From Luteimonas panaciterrae (GTDB lineage Bacteria > Pseudomonadota > Gammaproteobacteria > Xanthomonadales > Xanthomonadaceae), in assembly GCF_020511115.1 (NCBI RefSeq), contig NZ_JAJAVH010000001.1, positions 310,001-374,000 on the forward strand: a stretch of DNA of 64,000 nucleotides, read 5' to 3'. How positions within the stretch are numbered: position 1 is the stretch's first letter; every line of letters begins with the position of its first letter. Both the position numbers and the translations under genes were made by a program. A model generated the notes under the pieces. That model made no database searches and had not been told where the DNA came from. It worked only from the letters and a program-made list of their open reading frames with translations. Below are positions 26,226 to 34,310 of this stretch, one piece after another.

Positions 26226-28057
26226 GCCTGCTGTCGCGATTGCGCAAGCACGAGGCAGTGCGCGCGGTCGATCTCGCCCTGGCCGACACGCTGCAACGCC
26301 TGCGGCCCGAGACCGATGAGCATGTGCTGGCGGCGGCCGTGCTGGCTTCGCTGGCAGTCGCGCATGGGCACGCCGCCTTCGATCCGGAGCATCCGCAGCT
26401 TCTGCTGGGCGAAGCCTCTGGCGATTGGCCGGAGCCCGCGACGTGGCGGGATGCGTTGCGCGCATCGGCCTGGGTCTCGCAGCCAACCGCCGAGCGCATC
26501 GCCGATCCTGCAAAACCGCTCGTGCTCGAACATGGGTTGCTGTATCTGCGCCGCTATCGCGAGTACGAACGCCGTCTCGCCGCACGGTTGCTGCGGTTGG
26601 CGGCGGCGCCACTCACCGCCTTCAATCGGGAGGCGATCGCGCCGTTGTTCGCCGCGTTGTTCCCGGATGCCAGTGAACAGGACGATCAGGCACGGGCCGC
26701 GCTTCAGGCGTTGCTGCGCCCGCTGCTGCTGATCACCGGCGGTCCCGGCACCGGCAAGACCGCCACCATCGCCCGTCTGCTCTTGCTGCTGCTGGCGCAA
26801 GCGCGCGCGGACGAGCGTGACGGCCTGCGCATCGCGCTCGCCGCGCCCACGGGGCGTGCCGCCGAACGCATGGCCGAGAGCTTGCGACAGATTTCCGCAG
26901 GTCTGCGCGAACTGTCCGGCGTCGATTCCGCGTTGTGCGATGCATTGCCGAAGCAGGCCCACACGCTGCATCGCCTGCTTGGCACGATTCCCGACAGTCC
27001 GCGCTTTCGGCATGGGCCGGATCTGCCGTTGCCGTTCGACGTCGTCGTGGTCGACGAGGCCTCGATGGTCGATCTTCCGTTGATGTGCAAACTCGTCGAG
27101 GCCGTGCGTGACGGCGCGCGTTTGATCCTGCTCGGTGATCGCGATCAGCTGCCTTCGGTGGAGGCGGGCGATGTGCTGGCCGCCATTGTGGATGCCGCCG
27201 TCGATGCCGCGGGCATCGAGCCGCGCGGTCAGCGTGGCGATGTCGTCGATGCCTTGTTGCATGCAAATGGACATGACGAGCGGGTGCTGTCCGCCACCAC
27301 GGCCGGCCTGCATGGCAGCCGCGTGCATTTGCGCCGCAGCTATCGCCAATCGCGCACGCTCGAACTCGCGCCGTTGGCCGATGCTGTTCGCCAAGGCGAT
27401 GCGGACACCGCCTGGCAATTGCTGCAGTCCGGCACGCTCTCCGGCGTGCATTTCGAGCCTGGCCTCCTGGACCCATTGCATGGCGCCACGCGTGAACGGC
27501 TGCTCGCGCCCTGGCGCGCGTTGCAGACTTGCGCCGATCCCGCGACCGCGCTCCGGCTCGCCGGACAGCAGCGTCTTCTCACGGTGCTGCGAGAAGGGCC
27601 GCAGGGTGCCGTCGCCTTGAACGCGCGGATCGAGGAAGCGCTGGCCGGCAGTCACCGCGCGCCGTACTTCCACGGCCGTCTGCTCCTGATCGCCGAGAAC
27701 AGCACGCGACATGGACTGTTCAACGGCGACATCGGCGTCTGCCTGCGCGATGGGGAAGGCGATGCGCTCGCCTGGTTTGCCGACGGCGCGGGTGGCGTGC
27801 GGCATTTCCATCCTTCGACCTTGCCCGCGCATGGCGGTGCGTTCGCCATGACCGTGCATAAGGCGCAGGGGTCCGAATTCGATACCGTTTGGCTACTGCT
27901 GCCACGGCGTGACGTGCGTCCGCTTTCGCGCGAGCTGCTCTACACCGCGCTCACGCGTGCCCGTGACGCCGTGCATGTGTGCGCTGGCGAGCCTGTCCTG
28001 CGCGCCGCGCTGGGCCGGCGCGCGCAACGCATTTCCGGCTTGTCCGCGCGCTTGTGA
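26222..28057 (+). CDS. recD: Exodeoxyribonuclease V subunit RecD
   Basis: 5'-3' helicase subunit of RecBCD. At 611 residues it has the E. coli length. SF1B motifs: Walker A ITGGPGTGKTATIARLL (about residues 170-186), GRAAERMAESL, Walker B FDVVVVDEASMVDLPL, LILLGDRDQLPSVEAGDVL, and the C-terminal FAMTVHKAQGSEFDTVWLLLP and LYTALTRARDAVHV. It begins within the recB stop (ATGA) and ends the operon. Confidence 0.95.
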   Translation: MSLLSRLRKHEAVRAVDLALADTLQRLRPETDEHVLAAAVLASLAVAHGHAAFDPEHPQLLLGEASGDWPEPATWRDALRASAWVSQPTAERIADPAKPLVLEHGLLYLRRYREYERRLAARLLRLAAAPLTAFNREAIAPLFAALFPDASEQDDQARAALQALLRPLLLITGGPGTGKTATIARLLLLLLAQARADERDGLRIALAAPTGRAAERMAESLRQISAGLRELSGVDSALCDALPKQAHTLHRLLGTIPDSPRFRHGPDLPLPFDVVVVDEASMVDLPLMCKLVEAVRDGARLILLGDRDQLPSVEAGDVLAAIVDAAVDAAGIEPRGQRGDVVDALLHANGHDERVLSATTAGLHGSRVHLRRSYRQSRTLELAPLADAVRQGDADTAWQLLQSGTLSGVHFEPGLLDPLHGATRERLLAPWRALQTCADPATALRLAGQQRLLTVLREGPQGAVALNARIEEALAGSHRAPYFHGRLLLIAENSTRHGLFNGDIGVCLRDGEGDALAWFADGAGGVRHFHPSTLPAHGGAFAMTVHKAQGSEFDTVWLLLPRRDVRPLSRELLYTALTRARDAVHVCAGEPVLRAALGRRAQRISGLSARL

Positions 28058-28278
28058 TTCGCTTGCCGAAGCCTGTGGCCGAGCTTCGTCGAATCAATGT
28101 TTTTGTGCGAAGACGTTCTTCACGAAGCTGATCGGATGCGACGACGCTCGAGAGGCGTTATACCGGCGTACAGCCCGGCGTCCATCGACGGCTCTGGCTT
28201 CACATCGGACCGACGGTGTCATCGATAACCTCCATCGCCAAGTTAAGGAGGCACAGGACCGGAACAGGGACGGGACGA

Positions 28279-28674
28279 ATGCCCATGAGCCATCACAAAC
28301 GACATCACATCGACGCGCGCGACGTCACGAAACGTCCTCCCGGGGTGCACACCGCCCCTATGCCGTCCGTGTTGTCGGATCTGGAAGAGACTCACTTCCG
28401 CAATCATTTCCGCGATGCGGCCTATTACTCCACCGGGCGCGACTGGAACGATTACGCGCCCGCGTATCGTTACGGCTATGCGGCGCGCGCCGCTTATCGC
28501 GGCCGGCGTTTCATCGATGTCGAGCATTTGCTGGCCCGTGATTGGAATGGCCGCAAGGGTGCGTCGCGCCTGCTCTGGGCCGAGGCGCGCGGCGCCGTGA
28601 TGGATGCCTGGCACCATCTCGACGAGGAATCGCTGCTGAGCGAGCATGCGTCGGGGCGCAGCGAGCGGCATTGA
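28279..28674 (+). CDS. Conserved small hydrophilic protein, possible stress protein
   Basis: 131 residues from the ATG at 28279; in-frame starts at 28216 and 28285 are also possible and the choice is weak. No signal peptide or membrane segment. The first 35 residues are His/Lys/Arg-rich. The centre reads FRDAAYYSTGRDWNDYAPAY and RYGYAARAAYRGRRFIDVE, followed by HLLARDW. The pairing of DYAPAYRYGY with a following DVE..LARDW is a pattern I recall from uncharacterised proteins linked to general stress in several phyla; this is memory, not a search. Its function is unknown. It stands between recD and folE with 221 bases upstream that hold an AAGGAGG not followed by a suitable start. Confidence 0.6.
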   Translation: MPMSHHKRHHIDARDVTKRPPGVHTAPMPSVLSDLEETHFRNHFRDAAYYSTGRDWNDYAPAYRYGYAARAAYRGRRFIDVEHLLARDWNGRKGASRLLWAEARGAVMDAWHHLDEESLLSEHASGRSERH

Positions 28675-28860
28675 GAAGCACGCAAGACGGCGATTTCGTT
28701 TCGTCTGAGGAAGACGGCTATCCTCAACTGGATAATCGATTCGCGATCTCTCCGAGGCCGTGGCTTCTTGCGGACTAGACGGACCCTCTGTTCTTTCTTC
28801 GGACAGGCTTGAATCTCGCGAACACGCTCGACTTACCCGAATCACGGGTCGAGGAGTACC

Positions 28861-28890
28861 ATGACGAGCTTCGCACGAGCAGATGGTTGA
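28861..28890 (+). CDS. Nine-codon leader ORF before folE
   Basis: ATG preceded by GAGGAG five bases upstream, the best ribosome-binding site in the neighbourhood, encodes MTSFARADG and stops TGA five bases before the folE ATG. It is out of frame with folE. It could load ribosomes for folE by re-initiation or regulate it. Alternatively it marks where the true folE start or an indel lies. No His, Trp or pterin-related codon bias is present that would suggest attenuation. Confidence 0.35.
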   Translation: MTSFARADG

Positions 28891-28895
28891 CGGAC

Positions 28896-29498
28896 ATGGC
28901 GAACTCCCACGACGAACGCAACGGCATCGACCGGACGCAGGCCGAAGAGGCGGTGCGCACGCTGTTGCGCTGGGCCGGTGACGATCCGAAGCGGGAAGGA
29001 TTGCTGGATACGCCCAAGCGCGTCGTGGACGCGTACGGAGATTGGTTCAGCGGTTACGAGGACGATCCGCGCGAGTATCTGGAGCGCACGTTCGAGGAAG
29101 TCGCCGGATACGATGAAATGATCGTGCTGCGCGACATCTCGTTCGAGAGCCATTGCGAGCACCACATGGCGCCGATCATCGGACGGGCGCACGTGGGCTA
29201 TCTGCCGGACGGCAAGGTGGTCGGCATCAGCAAGCTGGCGCGGGTGGTGGAGACGTATGCGCGGCGGTTCCAGGTGCAGGAGAAGATGACGGCGCAGATC
29301 GCGCAGAGCATCCAGGACGTGCTGCATCCGCTCGGCGTCGGCGTGGTGGTGGAAGCCACACACGAGTGCATGACCACGCGCGGCATCCATAAGCGCGGCG
29401 TGAGCATGGTGACATCGAAGATGCTCGGCACCTTCCGCGAGGATGCGCGGACGCGCTCGGAATTCCTGCGCTTTCTGCGCGGTGGCCAGGAAGGCTGA
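28896..29498 (+). CDS. folE: GTP cyclohydrolase I
   Basis: Converts GTP to dihydroneopterin triphosphate, the first step of folate and pterin synthesis. A 200-residue product starts [20 protein letters not shown]. The zinc and active-site residues are visible in [20 protein letters not shown] (Cys and His) and ECMTTRGI (second Cys), with [17 protein letters not shown] in between. A frame open from 28809 adds 29 residues, but those lack homology to the family's start as I know it. The ATG at 28896 has only a weak SD and follows a nine-codon leader ORF. Its product could supply pterin for PhhA if a tetrahydropterin branch exists. Confidence 0.94.
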   Translation: MANSHDERNGIDRTQAEEAVRTLLRWAGDDPKREGLLDTPKRVVDAYGDWFSGYEDDPREYLERTFEEVAGYDEMIVLRDISFESHCEHHMAPIIGRAHVGYLPDGKVVGISKLARVVETYARRFQVQEKMTAQIAQSIQDVLHPLGVGVVVEATHECMTTRGIHKRGVSMVTSKMLGTFREDARTRSEFLRFLRGGQEG

Positions 29499-29663
29499 AA
29501 CCGCGCGCCTGGGCCGTGCTTTCGAGGCTCCGGGGTCCCGGAAGGAGTCCCCGGGTTTCCGGTCCTTTAATCGTTGAAAGCCCGTAAAAAAACGGGCCGG
29601 CGGCGCAGCGCGTGAGACGGGCCCGGCGTTAAACTGGCGCCTTTCGTCGACCGCGAATCCGTC

Positions 29664-30926
29664 GTGACCACTTCCATGCCAGCGCCGGGCGCGCGCCGTG
29701 CCGCCCTCATGTTCATTTTCATCACCGTCCTGATCGACGTGCTGTCGTTCGGCCTGATCATTCCGGGCCTGCCGCATCTGGTGAAGAACTTCGTCGGCGG
29801 CGATACCTCGACGGCCTCGTATTGGATCGCGGTGTTCGGGACCATGTTCGCGGCGATCCAGTTCGTGTCTTCGCCCATCCAGGGCGCGCTGTCGGATCGT
29901 TTCGGGCGGCGGCCGGTGATTCTGCTGTCCTGCTTCGGCCTGGGCGTGGATTTCATCTTCATGGCGGTGGCCAACAGCCTGCCGTGGCTGTTCGTCGGCC
30001 GTGCGATTTCGGGCGTGTTCTCGGCCAGTTTCACCACGGCCAATGCCTACGTCGCCGACATCACGCCGCCGGAACAGCGCGCCAAGAGTTTCGGCCTGCT
30101 GGGCGCGGCGTTCGGCGTCGGTTTCATTCTCGGGCCGGTGATCGGCGGTCAGTTGAGCCACATCGATCCGCGCCTGCCGTTCTGGTTCGCGGCCGGTCTG
30201 GCGCTGGTGAATTTCCTGTACGGGTGGTTCGTGCTGCCGGAATCGCTGCCGGTGGAGCGGCGCAGTCCCAAGTTCGACTGGTCGCATGCCAATCCCCTGG
30301 GGTCGCTGGAACTGCTGGGGCGCTATCCGCAGGTGTTCGGGCTGGCGGCGGTGGTGCTGCTCGCCAATCTGGCGCACTACGTATATCCGAGCGTGTTCGT
30401 GCTGTTCGCCGATTACCGATACGGTTGGGAGGAAGACGACGTCAGCTGGGTGCTGGGCGCGGTCGGTGTGTTGAACGTCGTGGTCAACATCGTGCTGGTG
30501 AGCGCCGCAGTGAAAGCGCTGGGCGAGCGGCGCACGTTGTTGCTCGGCCTGGCGTGTGGTGCGCTGGGGTTCGCGATCTATGGAATCGCGGATGTGGGCT
30601 GGATCTTCCTGCTCGGTCTGCCGATCAGCGCGTTGTGGGCGATGGCAGCGCCGGCGACCCAGGCGCTGATCACGCGGCAGGTGGGCATGGACGTGCAGGG
30701 GCGCATCCAGGGTGCGTTGATGAGTCTGGTGTCGCTGGCGGGCATCGTGGGTCCGACGATCTTCGGTGTCAGCTTCGGCTACTTCATCGGCGCACAGGCG
30801 CCGGTGCATCTGCCGGGCGCGCCGTGGTTCCTCGCGGGATTGTTCCTGAGCATCGCCGTGCTGATCGCGTGGCGATATGCGCGCGTCGCGCCGGTACAGG
30901 CCTCGGCTGCGGTCGACGCGGCCTGA
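29664..30926 (+). CDS. MFS drug/proton antiporter, TetA-like
   Basis: A 420-residue inner-membrane protein with 12 hydrophobic segments. Motif [17 protein letters not shown] between helices 2 and 3 and the opening [19 protein letters not shown] mark the DHA1/TCR family, which exports tetracycline in the classical members. The [20 protein letters not shown] loop is also typical. The start is a GTG at 29664, with an ATG four codons in as alternative. Chromosomal relatives in this group are often multidrug or sugar efflux pumps, so the substrate cannot be named. It follows folE after 165 bases. Confidence 0.88.
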   Translation: MTTSMPAPGARRAALMFIFITVLIDVLSFGLIIPGLPHLVKNFVGGDTSTASYWIAVFGTMFAAIQFVSSPIQGALSDRFGRRPVILLSCFGLGVDFIFMAVANSLPWLFVGRAISGVFSASFTTANAYVADITPPEQRAKSFGLLGAAFGVGFILGPVIGGQLSHIDPRLPFWFAAGLALVNFLYGWFVLPESLPVERRSPKFDWSHANPLGSLELLGRYPQVFGLAAVVLLANLAHYVYPSVFVLFADYRYGWEEDDVSWVLGAVGVLNVVVNIVLVSAAVKALGERRTLLLGLACGALGFAIYGIADVGWIFLLGLPISALWAMAAPATQALITRQVGMDVQGRIQGALMSLVSLAGIVGPTIFGVSFGYFIGAQAPVHLPGAPWFLAGLFLSIAVLIAWRYARVAPVQASAAVDAA

Positions 30927-31020
30927 CACGGATACTGCGCGGCGGTCACTGCGGTCACTTTCGGCGCCAACCGTTTTGGGTACAGAATCGCCGCACCGAC
31001 TGCTTCCAAGGAAGACTGCC

Positions 31021-31248
31021 ATGCGCTTGATCATCGCACTCGTGCTCGCCCTCTCCGCCGCTGGCTGCGGCACGATGCAGTACGAAAACACCAGCGCGGC
31101 GGTCGATGCGAATCCGCTATGCGTCAACCAGCCGGATCGTCCCGGTGAACCGGTCGCGAGCAACTGCGAGCGCAAGGCGACGGGAAGCTGGTCGACGGAG
31201 CGGAAGAGCGAGCCGGTGGATTTGAGCGGCAAGAAGAAAGAAGACTAA
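31021..31248 (+). CDS. Small lipoprotein
   Basis: A 75-residue protein with signal MRLIIALVLALSAAGC, whose lipobox SAAGC puts it in the outer or inner membrane. The mature part is hydrophilic with two further Cys (PLCVN, SNCER) and ends in a Lys/Asp/Glu-rich tail GKKKED. The ATG at 31021 follows GGAAG at a good distance. No family recognised. It is flanked by the MFS gene on the same strand and by a convergent Pro/Thr-rich lipoprotein. Confidence 0.7.
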   Translation: MRLIIALVLALSAAGCGTMQYENTSAAVDANPLCVNQPDRPGEPVASNCERKATGSWSTERKSEPVDLSGKKKED

Positions 31249-31373
31249 GCGGGCGCCTCAAAATGGCGCCGAGGCGCTTGTTGCTGACAACCTGCGCCGG
31301 CCATTCGAGCGCTGAGCGCGATCACGCGCCGGGAACGCGGGGCTAAAGTTTCTCTCGCCACAACGCCAGAACC

Positions 31374-31408
31374 AGAAAAGAAAAACCCACCTCCCGCGAG
31401 GAGGTGGG
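31374..31408 (-). terminator. Intrinsic terminator of the Pro/Thr-rich lipoprotein gene
   Basis: CCCACCTCC and GGAGGTGGG form a perfect 9-bp stem with a five-base loop (31386-31408). On the minus strand it is followed by TTTTTCTTTT, a strong U tract. It lies 31 bases after the stop of the gene at 31440-31733. Confidence 0.92.
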
Positions 31409-31439
31409 CCAAGAGCCGAAACCTGGAGAGAGGTTTGGA

Positions 31440-31733
31440 TCAGGTCTTCGGCGGTGACGACGGATCCGCCGGCGGGGTCTGCTGATCATCCTTCGGCGGC
31501 TCGGACGCGGGAGGCGTGCTGCCATCGGCCGGCGGAGTCGTGCTGTCCGCAGGCGGGGTGGTCGTATCCGCCGGAGGCGTCGTGGTGTCAGCAGGCGGTG
31601 CCGTGGTGTCGGTGGCCGGCGCTGTCGAATCCGCCGGCGGAGTTGCTTCCGGCGTGGCGGATTCTGGCTTCGGGGAACAGGCCGACAGCGTTAGCGCAAG
31701 GGCGGCGGCCAGCGGCAACAGGATGCCTTTCAT
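31440..31733 (-). CDS. Pro/Thr/Ala-rich repeat lipoprotein
   Basis: 97 residues starting MKGILLPLAAALALTLSAC, a lipoprotein signal with lipobox LSAC, seven bases after GAGGAG. The rest is low complexity: seven tandem units near TTPPADT/S repeat from about residue 35 to 75, then PPKDDQQTPPADPSSPP. It has no folded domain I can see and is likely a flexible cell-wall or periplasmic spacer. The DNA repeats (CCGCCGGCGGA-like units) make it prone to length change. Its own terminator follows. Confidence 0.8.
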   Translation of the reverse strand: MKGILLPLAAALALTLSACSPKPESATPEATPPADSTAPATDTTAPPADTTTPPADTTTPPADSTTPPADGSTPPASEPPKDDQQTPPADPSSPPKT

Positions 31734-31909
31734 GCAATGTCTCCTCGTCATGGGTCGTTGCGACGCTCACGATTCTCCACATGCAGATGTAGCAGAAGCG
31801 TTAGTTTTCGCGAACGAAAACGTATGTTGTGCCGATCCGTGACGCAATCGATTCATGCAAACGTGTTCGATGTACGCAAACGTTCAGGCTGCGAGACGCA
31901 TCGCGTTGC

Positions 31910-32344
31910 TCATTGAACATCGGGCAACGATTCCGCCGACATCGGAATCACCGCCCAGAACGGAACATCCGCTTCGGCCCAACTCGCGGCAGCATCGTTG
32001 AGGATTTCGAGCAGAATGGCGAACGCCTCAGGCTCGGCGCCGCGCCATGCGGCGATGTGATCGAGCACCAGCACGTAACCCTTGGCCGGCCACCACGACA
32101 AATCGCCGAGACAGTCTTCCAGCGCATCCCAGTTGGCGCCGAACCAATCGGGAAAGCGCAACGCCTGGGCGAAGCGCTCGAGGATCTCGTCCTTGTCGGA
32201 GCAGCCGGCGCAGTCGATGACGGCGACGGCGAAATCGAGGCCGAGCGCGGCCTCCTCCAGTGCTTCGCGGTCGCGGATGTCGATGAAGTACGCGCCGCTT
32301 TGCGCGGGATCGGACAGCAGCGAGCCGAGTTCGAGCGCGCTCAT
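31910..32344 (-). CDS. Barstar-family ribonuclease inhibitor
   Basis: A 144-residue cytoplasmic protein without signal peptide. Barstar marks are KDEILERFAQALRFPDWFG followed by ANWDALEDCL, where the N.D.L.D helix supplies the acidic residues that plug the ribonuclease active site, then GYVLVLDHIAAW. Its start overlaps the stop of the ribonuclease gene upstream by four bases (ATGA), so toxin and inhibitor are made together. It should protect the cell from its own barnase-like enzyme before export. The C-terminal half is longer than in classical barstar (about 90 residues). Confidence 0.9.
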   Translation of the reverse strand: MSALELGSLLSDPAQSGAYFIDIRDREALEEAALGLDFAVAVIDCAGCSDKDEILERFAQALRFPDWFGANWDALEDCLGDLSWWPAKGYVLVLDHIAAWRGAEPEAFAILLEILNDAAASWAEADVPFWAVIPMSAESLPDVQ

Positions 32345-32829
32345 CGCCGCGCGGCCTCTGATTCGGCAATATCAGGCGTGAAGCGGCGGAAGCTGCGGTA
32401 GTGATCGTCGGTGTAGAAGAATTCCCGCGGCGGATCGCCGCCGGCGACGATGCGGCGCGCGCCGCGATCATCCGATCCAGGTGTGTCCACGGTGTATTCG
32501 CGGTAGTAGCCGCGTGGTTGCCGGGGCAGGCGGCCTTCGCGGTTCTGGAAGGTGCTGCCGTCCTGGCGGTGCGGGAAGGGGCCGCCGTCGCGGATCAGTC
32601 GCAGGGTTTCGATCGCTTCTTCGGGCAGCCATGCCGGTGGCGATGCAGTCGATGCGGAGGGCGCGCGGCTTGTCTCCGTCGCGCCCGGCAGCGATTGCGT
32701 GGGTGTGCGTGCTTCCTCGTGCGTAGTCGCGGGCGCATGCGCGGGCACGGGCGCGCGCTGCGACCATGCCCAGAGTGCGATCAGGGTCACTACCGCAAGC
32801 ACCGTGATTGGCCAACCGTGACGGCGCAT
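32341..32829 (-). CDS. Barnase-like guanyl-specific ribonuclease, exported
   Basis: 162 residues. Residues 7-22 are a hydrophobic signal or anchor, then a Pro/Ala/Thr-rich linker to about residue 65. The C-terminal 95 residues are a microbial RNase (N1/T1/barnase) domain: LRLIRDGGPFPHRQDGSTFQ, GYYREYTVDTPG, GARRIVAGG and FFYTDDHYRSF. The expected catalytic residues are E111, R125 or R126 and H143. It should cleave RNA after G. GAGAGGA precedes the ATG. The barstar gene follows with a four-base overlap. The linker may let it stay membrane-tethered. It could be a secreted nutrient or competition enzyme. Confidence 0.9.
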   Translation of the reverse strand: MRRHGWPITVLAVVTLIALWAWSQRAPVPAHAPATTHEEARTPTQSLPGATETSRAPSASTASPPAWLPEEAIETLRLIRDGGPFPHRQDGSTFQNREGRLPRQPRGYYREYTVDTPGSDDRGARRIVAGGDPPREFFYTDDHYRSFRRFTPDIAESEAARR

Positions 32830-32880
32830 CGTTCCTCTCGTTTATCGATTTCTCGCTTGTCAGTCGCTGGGTGGTGTGGA

Positions 32881-33240
32881 TCAGCCGCAGGCGATCCTGA
32901 CGATCTTGCCCTTCTCGTCCAGTTCGATATTCAGGCGGGCGCTGCTGTAGTCCATCGTTACCGCGTCGCCAGGCTTGATCACGCGATCGCGCTTGGCGCC
33001 GGTGGCGCTGCGGATGGCGCCGAGCGTGGCATCGCTGGCGTCCTGTCCGACATAGGACTGCACGGCATTGGCGTTGCAATCGCCGGGGGCGTTGGCGTCA
33101 TCAGGATTGGCGGGCGCGGCGGCCGCGGGTGGTGTCGAGGCGGGTGGCGAAGCACTCGTGTCCGAAGCGTCGGACTGTTCGTGCGCGCAGGCGGACAGGG
33201 ACATGGCCATCGACAAAGCGAGCAGCATGCGGAACGACAT
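32881..33240 (-). CDS. Peptidase inhibitor I78-family lipoprotein
   Basis: 119 residues with lipoprotein signal MSFRMLLALSMAMSLSAC, an Ala/Pro/Ser/Asp linker, then a C-terminal I78 domain: CNANAVQSYVGQ, ATLGAIRSATGA, RVIKPGDAVTMDYSSAR and LNIELDEKGKIVRIACG. I78 proteins are small inhibitors of serine peptidases. The two Cys at the ends of the domain probably bond. It lies 51 bases upstream of the barnase gene on the same strand, so all three may be co-transcribed. Confidence 0.87.
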   Translation of the reverse strand: MSFRMLLALSMAMSLSACAHEQSDASDTSASPPASTPPAAAAPANPDDANAPGDCNANAVQSYVGQDASDATLGAIRSATGAKRDRVIKPGDAVTMDYSSARLNIELDEKGKIVRIACG

Positions 33241-33325
33241 GAGGGCGTCCTCCAGAAGAGAGCGAACAGCCTGCCGCGCCGGGTGTATCAAAAGCGTTAA
33301 AGACGATGCCTTGATCTCGCGGAGT

Positions 33326-34201
33326 TCATCTGACGGCGGCGCGCTTCGCCGCGGGCAGCGCGGCGCGGATCATGGCGTTGTAGCCGACGGAGAGAACACC
33401 GAAGCCGGTCTCGGTGGGATGGATCTCGTCGTACCAGAACGCGGGATCGTCGGCATCGCTCACCTGGCTGAAATCGGCGAAGGTGAACAACGAAGGAAAC
33501 TCACGCTTGGCCGCCGCCAGCACATGATCGCGGAAGCCCTGCACCAGCAGCAGATCGGCGAAGCGCTTCGCTTCCGTCTTGTTGCCGAGCACCGGTTTCA
33601 TCGGCGGCCACAGCCAGGGGCCGACGTTGCCGATCAGCGGCGCGGCGAGACCGAGGTTCTTGATGCTGACCTTGCCCGGATCGCCGATGCGCTGCAGGCG
33701 CGCGTAGCCGTGGCCGACCACGCGGAAGGCACCGCCCACACCGCTCAGCGCCGAGAGCAGGATGCGGTAGCGTTCGAGGATGCCTTCGAATACGCCGGCA
33801 TTCAGCAGGCGATCGAAGGCCGCGTCGGCGTCCATGCGGCCGGTGTTCGCGAACAGTTTCGCCAGCGGCACCATGCCGTCATTGCCGCCGATGCTGACGC
33901 AGACGAGATCGAACTCGCGCGACTTCAGGCGCTCGGCGTAATTCGCGCACAACGCCGGCGTGCACATCTTGGATGCGGTCAGGCCCGGTCCGCCCAGGCG
34001 CAGCGAGATGCCGTCGATGCGGGAGAAGCTGTTCCAGTAGAGATTCTTGTACAGCGGTGTGCTGAACCAGGAATCTCCCCAGTACGCGATCGCCGGGCGC
34101 GTGCGGAGGTAGTCGCGCCACACGCGGCGGTTGCGGCTGCTGGGCGTGCCGGTGGCGGCGCGGACCTGATCCCAGTTGTCGTAGATGCGCTTGAGCTGCA
34201 T
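33326..34201 (-). CDS. SGNH/GDSL-family hydrolase
   Basis: A 291-residue protein with the SGNH blocks: nucleophile YWGDSWFSTPL (S in GDS), VSIGGNDGM (block III, Asn) and WYDEIHPTETG (block V, Asp-His). It has no signal peptide in the predicted start region MQLKRIYDNWD. SGNH members are esterases, lipases or acyl hydrolases. It is not clustered with a pathway. Confidence 0.85.
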   Translation of the reverse strand: MQLKRIYDNWDQVRAATGTPSSRNRRVWRDYLRTRPAIAYWGDSWFSTPLYKNLYWNSFSRIDGISLRLGGPGLTASKMCTPALCANYAERLKSREFDLVCVSIGGNDGMVPLAKLFANTGRMDADAAFDRLLNAGVFEGILERYRILLSALSGVGGAFRVVGHGYARLQRIGDPGKVSIKNLGLAAPLIGNVGPWLWPPMKPVLGNKTEAKRFADLLLVQGFRDHVLAAAKREFPSLFTFADFSQVSDADDPAFWYDEIHPTETGFGVLSVGYNAMIRAALPAAKRAAVR

Positions 34202-34310
34202 GGCGGTCTCCGGCGTGGAAACGACAGTGCGTTCGGGATGTGACTATGTCACGCCGCCGGCGCGCGAAACGAGACTGGATGGCGGATCTGGAGGACAGAC
34301 CCGGCACGTT

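Noticed and set aside
29530..29597. Hairpins CCGGGG/CCCCGG and GCCCGT-A6-ACGGGC between folE and the MFS gene as terminators
   Set aside because: The first stem has a long loop and is followed by a mixed, not T-rich, stretch; the second has no T tract on either strand. Either could work, but the evidence is too weak to list.
29664..30926. Calling the MFS pump a tetracycline-resistance determinant
   Set aside because: Motif A and the family opening show the TCR/DHA1 group, but many chromosomal members do not export tetracycline and no TetR-type regulator is adjacent.
28842..31232. A 796-codon open frame on the minus strand across folE and the MFS gene
   Set aside because: It is antisense to folE and to the clear MFS transporter, has a low-complexity Arg/His/Gln-rich composition typical of GC-rich shadow frames, and shows no recognisable domain.
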